Source: Charina bottae (Eukaryota; Chordata; Lepidosauria; Squamata; Charinaidae). From it: a DNA stretch of 64,000 nucleotides. Below the pieces are notes generated by a model that worked only from the letters and a program-made list of their open reading frames with translations, was not told the DNA's origin and searched no databases. Below, in pieces: positions 57,522 through 64,000 of this stretch. The translations under genes were made by a program, and so were the position numbers. The stretch covers positions 25,901,501 through 25,965,500 of the forward strand of contig JALMGJ010000011.1 of assembly GCA_023362775.1 (NCBI GenBank), read 5' to 3'. Position 1 is the stretch's first letter, and every line of letters starts with the position of its first letter.

Positions 57522-57809
57522 AAAATTGGATATTTCAATGATTCCTACCTAGGTTCTTTGAAAGCTTAGCTAAGGTTCTCTAATGAGAAACTAGATAATG
57601 GAGGACAAACTGCAAAATACATATGCTAGGAGAATAGGATTTCTTCTTGAGGCTGTTCTTGATTTGGCAAGATGCCAATTGAACCACAAGTGCAAGTTGA
57701 CCAACTGTAATTAAAAGTATCTATTTTCAGTATGGAAATGCTCACTTTAGTTTAATCTATATTTCTTGTGAAAATATTTTATGTAAATACAAACATCAAT
57801 TCTCTTCTT

Positions 57810-58103
57810 GCTAATTATCCCAGCACCAGGGCGAGCAGTCCAAAGGGTGAGGGACTAGGGAAAAATGGGCTATAAGATTTGCCCTTTTATGCAGCTTCCT
57901 CATGAGTCGAGTTCTGGAAACCTTCCTGCCATTTGGGCTCACCCAGCTGTTTGGGCTCCTATCCTTCTTACATTGTAAAACAAAGGAAAGCTGAAGTAAA
58001 ATCGTAAGTACAGTTGCAGTCACATGATTTTCACTTAGCAACTGCTTCACTTAACAACTGAGTTTCCAGAAGCAATTGTGGTCGCTAAACAAGGACTACC
58101 TGT
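57810..58103 (-). repeat. Interspersed repeat of unassigned class
   Basis: The right end reads CTAAACAAGGACTACCTGTA and the body contains ACTTAGCAACTG and CACTTAACAACTG. This type of sequence is widespread in reptile genomes, and a related piece lies at 35145-35195. The class is not assigned here. Confidence 0.6.
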
Positions 58104-58197
58104 AGTGCTGATCTGATTGTCAGGTATATCCTTCTACTATATTTAACTATATAGTGCTGGGCAATCAGGATGTTTTATTTCATTCATCTACTATAAT

Positions 58198-58198
<1 letters not shown>

Positions 58199-58228
<30 letters not shown>

Positions 58229-58353
58229 CATGTGTGTGCACATGTGTGCATATGTGTGTGTGACTAAAACTATAAAAGCAAGCGTTATGGAATTTTCAGC
58301 TTCACTGGGTATATCTAGAAGATACGAATGATTCTCTCTCTCTCTCTCTCTCT

Positions 58354-58386
<33 letters not shown>
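58199..58386. repeat. (TG)n, (TC)n and (AC)n microsatellites
   Basis: A TG run at 58199-58262 is followed 70 bp later by a TC run (58332-58354) joined to an AC run (58355-58386). Confidence 0.95.
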
Positions 58387-58388
<2 letters not shown>

Positions 58389-59164
58389 TAAACGATGCTT
58401 TTTCATGATAGCTAAAATATTCTGACCAGGGGAGGTACCTCATTTTGTCTAACAGTAAGGCTAGTCCTATCAGTCTCTTTATGTTATATGATACTAATGC
58501 CCTGGCCAAAAGATCTCATATCTTTTTGATAATTTCAGCTATTAAATTCCTCACAGAAGATCATGAAATGTTTTCTGCCTGCACTTGATATTCAGTTTTG
58601 ATTGGGAGAATGAAATGGACATTTCCTTCCTTTTCCTTAGAAGAACTCAAGGCCCATAAGAAAATGTTTGCCTGAGAAAATCTGTGGTTTTTCTTCCACC
58701 TTTTTCAAAAGGAGCTAACAATGGTAATGATATCACCTAACAGACTGCACCAGATAATGCTGGCAGAGAAAGGCCATTAAAACCAAATAAAAAAGGTACC
58801 CATTTGTAGTTGATTTTGATTTAAGTTGATTTCAATGATGCTACAATTGGATTTCAGAGCATTGCCAGATATTCAGGAAGGAGGTAAATTATGGTTTTGC
58901 TAAGTAAGTTTTGAACAGGGAGATTGTCTTTACCATACCAGCCCTTGGATGAAAAAAATTGCTATGTCATTGTATAGAACAGATCTGGGGACAAAATAAG
59001 GTAGCTATCCCAGACTGGGCAGGATTGCCCTGTCTATTGTTTTCTAGGTATAACTGGCAACAAGTAGCATGAATCTATGTAGGTTGCTGGGGTAAAGAAA
59101 TGAGGCTAAGTTGATCCACCTCAATCACAGTTACTGTGTCTCCTAACCCTTTGATCCCAGATAA
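58387..59164. other. Unrecognised stretch
   Basis: No repeat family, exon or structure was recognised. Confidence 0.5.
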
Positions 59165-59325
59165 TTTTGTTGTAAACCGCACAGAGTCACCCACTGGGGG
59201 AGATGGGCGGTGATAAATTTGAATAATAAATAAAATAAATAAATAATGCTTTAGCACATTCTGCACCAAGCAGGGGATTGGACCAGGTCACCTCTGAGTT
59301 CTCTTCCAACTCTCTGATTCCATGA
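59165..59325 (+). mobile_element. L2-like tail followed by CR1 tail
   Basis: AACCGCACAGAGTCACCCAC, GAGATGGGCGGTGATAAATT and (TAAA)n to 59247. Then GCAGGGGATTGGACCAGGTC and CCAACTCTCTGATTCCATG, the CR1 3' terminus. Confidence 0.75.
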
Positions 59326-59877
59326 TAACTTTTGTCCCCTGGCCATCCATAAAGACCTATTAAAAATATAATCTGAGCTGCCAAGAAATGTTAGATACAA
59401 GGTGATTTTATTTTATAGACTTCTTGGTTTATTTCTGGTTATCTCTCAGAGATATCTGCCCCCCCCCCTTTTTTTTTAGTTTTACTGGTATTGTCTATTT
59501 TTAAATTAAACTTATCTTCTGAAATGTAGGCACTTCCTATTTTGATTTACATTCAAATTTGATTCATATGTACAACTTATTTCTTTGTCTGAAATGACAA
59601 GTCCAATTGTTTTCTTTTAGAGACAAAAAAGCTTTGGAGCTGTTGATAGTCTCATGATGGGTCCAGAAAGTTATATTTATAGTTGTCATCTTCTAATGAA
59701 AACTGGATGGAAGAAAGCATCTTGCTTTTCTCAAGTACTGTTTGTTTTATGTTGCAAAAAACACTTTTTCAGGATGAAGAACAGTTGGTCCTTGGAGATG
59801 CCTGATGTCAAAATGGGATATTAAGCCCAGAATACTGAGACCTGGTGAAACCTATTATTTTTCTTCTTGTTTTGTAG

Positions 59878-59904
59878 GTTTGCAAGAGATCCATGCAATT
59901 ACAG
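59878..59904 (+). pseudogene. Serine protease-like gene, exon 2 (27 nt)
   Basis: A 27-nt segment lies between TTCTTGTTTTGTAG and a GTGTGT donor. In the phase left by exon 1 it reads LQEIHAIT after a split Gly codon and keeps phase 1. A very short second exon after the signal peptide is a known layout in membrane-associated and tryptase-like proteases. Alone it would not be convincing; order and phase support it. Confidence 0.4.
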
Positions 59905-60179
59905 GTGTGTATGTTTTCTGAAAATTATCCATGGAGGAAATAGAAGATAGCATTGTAGATCAGAAATGGAGAACATACTGTATGATCTATTACTTAAATT
60001 TGTCTCCCTAAGCCTCCCTTATAAAGTCTCCAGTGAGACCCCATCGTCTCCTCTTCTTCAAGCCTCTTTCCCTCTCTCAAGAGAGAACCTGAGTTGGTAT
60101 TTTTTCCAGGGTTTTATTTAATTTTTTGGACAGGAGCCTCTAGCTTCCAGCATCTTCAAGCAATAGTTCTCTCAAGGGT

Positions 60180-60497
60180 TTACTCCACCCTTACCTTCAC
60201 TACAGAGATACTAAAAGAGGCTGCCTTCATGTGATTCACTTCAAGTGATCTTGTTACCATAAGAAGGAGCTCTTCAGGGCTTTGCTTTCTGCTCAACTCC
60301 CCAGCCTTACCAAAGGGAAAATTTGGAGCAGATGAAACCAGCTCTGTGGTTTTGAGCGATTGCTTCAAGGTCTCCAGGCCTTCATCTACTCCTTTATTGT
60401 TAGGAAACAGGGGTAGGATAGGTATCTCCCTAATATTACATGACAGTAAGGCTGGAGCTTCAGGATTTGGGGTTCTAGCCATCTTCAGTGTTATCAT
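60180..60497 (-). other. Unexplained 105-codon open frame
   Basis: The minus-strand frame starts MITLKMARTPNPEAP and ends VVKVRVE. Composition is protein-like without repeats. I do not recognise a family and see no splice or promoter context. It could be a retrocopy fragment or chance. Confidence 0.2.
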
Positions 60498-61555
60498 GTA
60501 TTCCGTAGCAGATGCTTAGAGAAGTCATCCATTCTTCAGGTTGGAGGCTTCCCTAGGTGAATGCCCTTTTGAGGGAAAAGTATCCTATTTTACCTCCTTC
60601 CAACTATAACATTCTTAATGCTGGAAAAATGGTTCTACTGATTTGATAACCTCTTTGACTTCTTGTGAAAATGAAGGGTGTTTCAGTTACTCTGAATTTT
60701 GCAGGAAAGAACTTACTCAATTTTTTTTTAGACTTCTGCCTCAGGATGATGGTGGTTTGCCTAGAATACACAGAACAGCATTGTTGCTACAAGTTCTAGA
60801 AAACCCCTAATGGTGGTTACCATCTGTGAAAAGCTTTGATAGCCCCAATGGATTTATTTCCACCACCCATAAATACAAAAAGATATATTTCCCCCACCCA
60901 TAAATACAAAGAAAGGGATAATGTTTCACCCCCTGCTTGAATTTGATTTCTCTCTCTCCAAATGTTGTTGATTTTTTCCCCCGGATGATTGATATCCTGC
61001 CTTACCTACAGGAGTTGAAGGCAGTATACATAGCACTTTTTCCTCCAGTTTTTACCAATACCAATCTTATGAAGTAGGTTGGTCTGAAAGACAACTGGCC
61101 AAAAATCATCCAATATGTTTCAATGGATGAGTATGAATTTGAACGTTTCTCTTCTTGGTACTAATCCTATACCTTAACAAGTACCCCACACTAGCACTGT
61201 GTGAGCCTCAACGATATATTTAATTTTCCAACTGAACATTGCACTAAATTAAATCATCTAGAATTTCCTGTGAGCCTCCATACACAAAGGAGGCTTCTTG
61301 ATGAGTCCCTGTACAAAAGCTCTGGCTTTTCCTATATATATCCTCTCTAGTTGGTGTAAATAATTGTTCCATCTTTCCTCATCAGATTATAATTGGAACA
61401 TTCAATCATTCTTGTTAAAGAAATAGAATTATCTGTCAAGAGGAATCTTCCTATTACATCTGTGCATGAGTCACACCTCTCGTCTTAGCTTCTTTTCAAT
61501 TAGGAAAAGTGCTAATCTTTATATACATTGTATAATCATACATATTATATATATA

Positions 61556-61620
<65 letters not shown>

Positions 61621-62768
61621 ATATTGTATAATAGTTCGATACATTGTATAATCATACAATGCATATACATTGTATGATTGCTTAAATGTGTTGCTAAAGA
61701 AACAAAGCACCTAGGCTATACAGTAACTAGGTCGAGTTATTTCCACCATAGTGTTGACTGGGATCTTTATGTTCTCAATGATTTCCCAATTCTACTCTCA
61801 AGTTGTTCTGAATGAAAGCCTGCTTTTTCCTGCAGCCTGTGGACAACATTGGTTTTGAGTGGATACTGACATATTCCCACTGTCTAAAATCACAAATAAA
61901 CAATGTACAATACAGAGACACAACCCTGGACATGCAGCTCAACATGAAAAAATATAGGTTTAACAAATGAAGGTTCAATAGTGAAACTGAACTCCTTGGA
62001 CCATACTAGGTTACATGGACAAATAGTTCTGATTATTTCAATAGTAGACCACATAGTCTTTACTTTAGCTGCTCAGAATTTAAGTACCGCATTCTCCAAT
62101 GCAGATGAACTGGGACATCAACTCCCAGCATTAATAGCCAGAGGTGCTGAAGCTTGCCTCTCTGGATTCTACATAAGACAAAGAGGCTAAAATTATTAAT
62201 GGACATACGTTTGATATAAGTTTGATATCAAAACAAGGGTAAAGTAATATCAGAGCATTTCAATCTCCCAGGACATTCCATTATAGATCTCAAAATAATC
62301 ATTAACAGTTTAATTCAGTGAGAAATTGCTGAAATCACATACACCAAAATTCACATACACCTTCAGACAGAAGGTCTCAACAAATACAATGGGCATTTAA
62401 GACATCACTATTGTTAATTGATAAGGTACTTGTAGTCTGTCTCACATATAACCTGAATCTGTATAACCACCCTGCCTTTCCCTACCTTCTTCCCCCACCT
62501 CATTCTGATTTAAATCCTATATGAGTTGGATCTGCATCTGATGAATTGAGCTGTAGCTGACAAAAGTTTGTGTCTTTTAATAAAATATGTTGGTCTGAAA
62601 AGGTGTCACTAGACTCTTTCTGATCTGAAGCTTGGAACTGATTGAATAAATAGTCCAGGCATCACAGTCCAAGAATAGTCCTTGACATAGTCACCAGGGT
62701 CACTTACCTTAAATCTTGCTCTGAATTCACTCCTCCACCACACTACATTCTTTGTGTCATCTTTACAG
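60498..62768. other. Region where protease exon 3 is expected but not found
   Basis: A trypsin-like gene should have an exon here with the catalytic His (TAAHC). I found none on the plus strand. The stretch contains an old L2-like or SINE piece at about 60975-61130, the (GTATAT)n microsatellite, and otherwise unrecognised AT-rich DNA. Confidence 0.5.
61546..61624. repeat. (GTATAT)n microsatellite
   Basis: Hexanucleotide GTATAT repeated about ten times after a TA run. Confidence 0.95.
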
Positions 62769-63040
62769 GTTCAGAGATCTCTCACAATACCAGGTCCTTC
62801 TGGGAGTCACTCGGTTTTTCAGTCCTGGCCCACAGGCATGCTGCTTGGGTGTGCAACAAGTCATCGTACATCCTACCTATGCATGTCACACCAGCAGTGG
62901 AGACATTGTTCTGGTTCAGCTGTCTAAGAAGGTCTGCTATTCACACCTGATCCTGCCCGTTTGCTTGCCTCAAGCCTCTGTGAATTTCCCTCCAGGCTAA
63001 ATGTGTTGGGTCACAGGCTGGGGCAACCTGCTTCATTCAG
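62769..63040 (+). pseudogene. Trypsin-like serine protease, catalytic-Asp exon, with in-frame stop
   Basis: This 272-nt exon lies between a TTTACAG acceptor and a GTATGC donor at 63041. It encodes a chymotrypsin-fold segment: VIVHPTYACHTSSGDIVLVQL with the catalytic Asp (GDI), SHLILPVCLPQASVNFPPG, then WVTGWGN. The pattern resembles the prostasin/tryptase-like group (PRSS27/33 type) rather than digestive trypsins. A TAA at 62998-63000 replaces a codon just before CWVTGWGN, truncating the protein ahead of the catalytic Ser exon. With the missing His exon and the damaged exon 1 this points to a dead gene. The Ser exon would lie beyond 63041 and is not seen before the window ends. Confidence 0.82.
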
Positions 63041-63659
63041 GTATGCGCAAGACAATGAAATAATAAAGCAAAACAAATCAGAGAGTGGGATCTGTCTGAC
63101 AGAAAAGTTTATAAAAACGATGCATGGTGTGGAGAACTCTCCTGAGCTCAGCCAAACTATAATTTCATGAACTTTTAGAATGAACTGAGGAAAATTATAA
63201 CATGCACAGAGCATTAAAAAGAATGTATCTTACTCTAGAAATCAAACATTTCACCCATGAATATAGCAACTGCAAGTGAATATAGCATCTGCAACTTGGA
63301 ACCCAAAATTAATGAATACTTTTATAACATGAAATGACCAACTTCATCCAAGACCTTGGGGTAAGAGTGGCTAGACTGCTAAAATTGTGAGATTTGGGCT
63401 ATTTTGTGAGATACCAACTGCCGTTTCCATTTTTTAAGCATGATTATTTTTAATTGCTTTTTAATTAATAACAGAAAAAAGAAAAAGAAACAAAAGACAA
63501 AAATAATAATGTTAATATACATACACTATCAAGAAGAAAAAAACATAAAAAGTGCTATTACAAAAAAAGTGAGGAAATACAACAAAGGAAAAAAAGCATG
63601 ATTTTTTTTAACACCCACACTATCATGCAACATGAGGCAGTGATAGCTCCGTGTCCCAG

Positions 63660-63895
63660 AAATCTCCACATAATGAGAAGACAGGATACCCTGGAGAAGA
63701 TGCTGATGCTAGGGAAAGTGAAAGGCAAAAGGAAGAAGGGCCGACGAAAGGCAAGATGGATGGATGATATTCTGGAGGTGACGGACTCGACCTTGGGGGA
63801 GCTGGGGATGGCGACCGCCGACAGGAAGCTCTGGCATGGGCTGGTCCATGAAGTCACAAAGAGTCGGAAGCGATTGAACAAATAAACAACAAAAT
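63660..63895 (+). mobile_element. BovB (RTE) 3' fragment
   Basis: It codes MRRQDTLEKMLMLGKVKGKR, WMDDILEVTDSTLGELG and WHGLVHEVTKSRKRLNK, followed by an A-rich tail. This is the last 75 codons or so of the BovB C-terminal region and is 93% or so like the end of 7571-8612 by eye. The flank at 63041-63600 has no recognisable element apart from poly-A and TAA tracts. Confidence 0.92.
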
Positions 63896-64000
63896 GTAGC
63901 AGAGTCAATTGCAAGATGCCAGAGGATAAATATTTGGATGGAGAACTGTAAGAAGAAATAAGACAGTGAAAAAGAGAGAAAGTCTATGAAGGAAAGAGAC

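Overview
This is eukaryotic, almost certainly squamate reptile (lizard or snake), nuclear DNA. The evidence is spliced vomeronasal type-2 receptor (V2R) exons with correct GT/AG borders and phases, BovB (RTE) and L1 LINEs, CR1/L2 tails, tRNA-derived SINEs, several non-autonomous hAT transposons and long microsatellites. There is no operon-like or prokaryotic structure and I see no RNA gene or CRISPR array.

Layout. 1-4285: the 3' half of one V2R gene (V2R-A, exons 3-6, + strand); exons 1-2 lie to the left of the window. 4286-10431: a decayed stretch with scraps of other V2Rs on both strands (4586-4657 and 9382-9433), local duplications, a hAT, a SINE and a BovB fragment. 10432-16261: an L1 (- strand) with a 19-bp target duplication, carrying a 1.35-kb solo LTR. 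17884-32330: a second V2R gene (V2R-B, + strand), all six exons present; its introns hold a near full-length BovB and a 'half-L1' element. 29467-34615 is a recent duplicate of 1-4285. 36354-41540: a large, fairly young L1 (- strand). 41541-45335: GC-rich DNA-transposon sequence, including a hAT with a 226-bp palindromic tandem array. 45344-59877: mainly CR1/L2/SINE debris plus a second hAT of the same family with a 205/410-bp array. 48900-63040: scattered exons of a broken trypsin-like serine protease gene.

The biologically meaningful loci are the two V2Rs: seven-transmembrane, class C pheromone receptors expected in vomeronasal sensory neurons. They arose by recent tandem duplication. V2R-A looks intact as far as it can be seen. 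V2R-B lost 242 bp at the end of exon 3, but the deletion brings a GT donor into the right phase, so a shortened in-frame receptor is conceivable. The two exon 6 copies are nearly identical except for a 66-bp patch in TM5 that looks like gene conversion.

Nearly everything else is transposable-element DNA. Many insertions can be delimited exactly from target-site duplications, and several are confirmed by empty sites in paralogous copies inside the same window. I did not find a clearly new biochemical system. The most unusual signals are the hAT elements that share ends but carry different palindromic tandem cores, the half-L1 family, the L1 with overlapping ORF1/ORF2, and the V2R-B exon 3 rearrangement.
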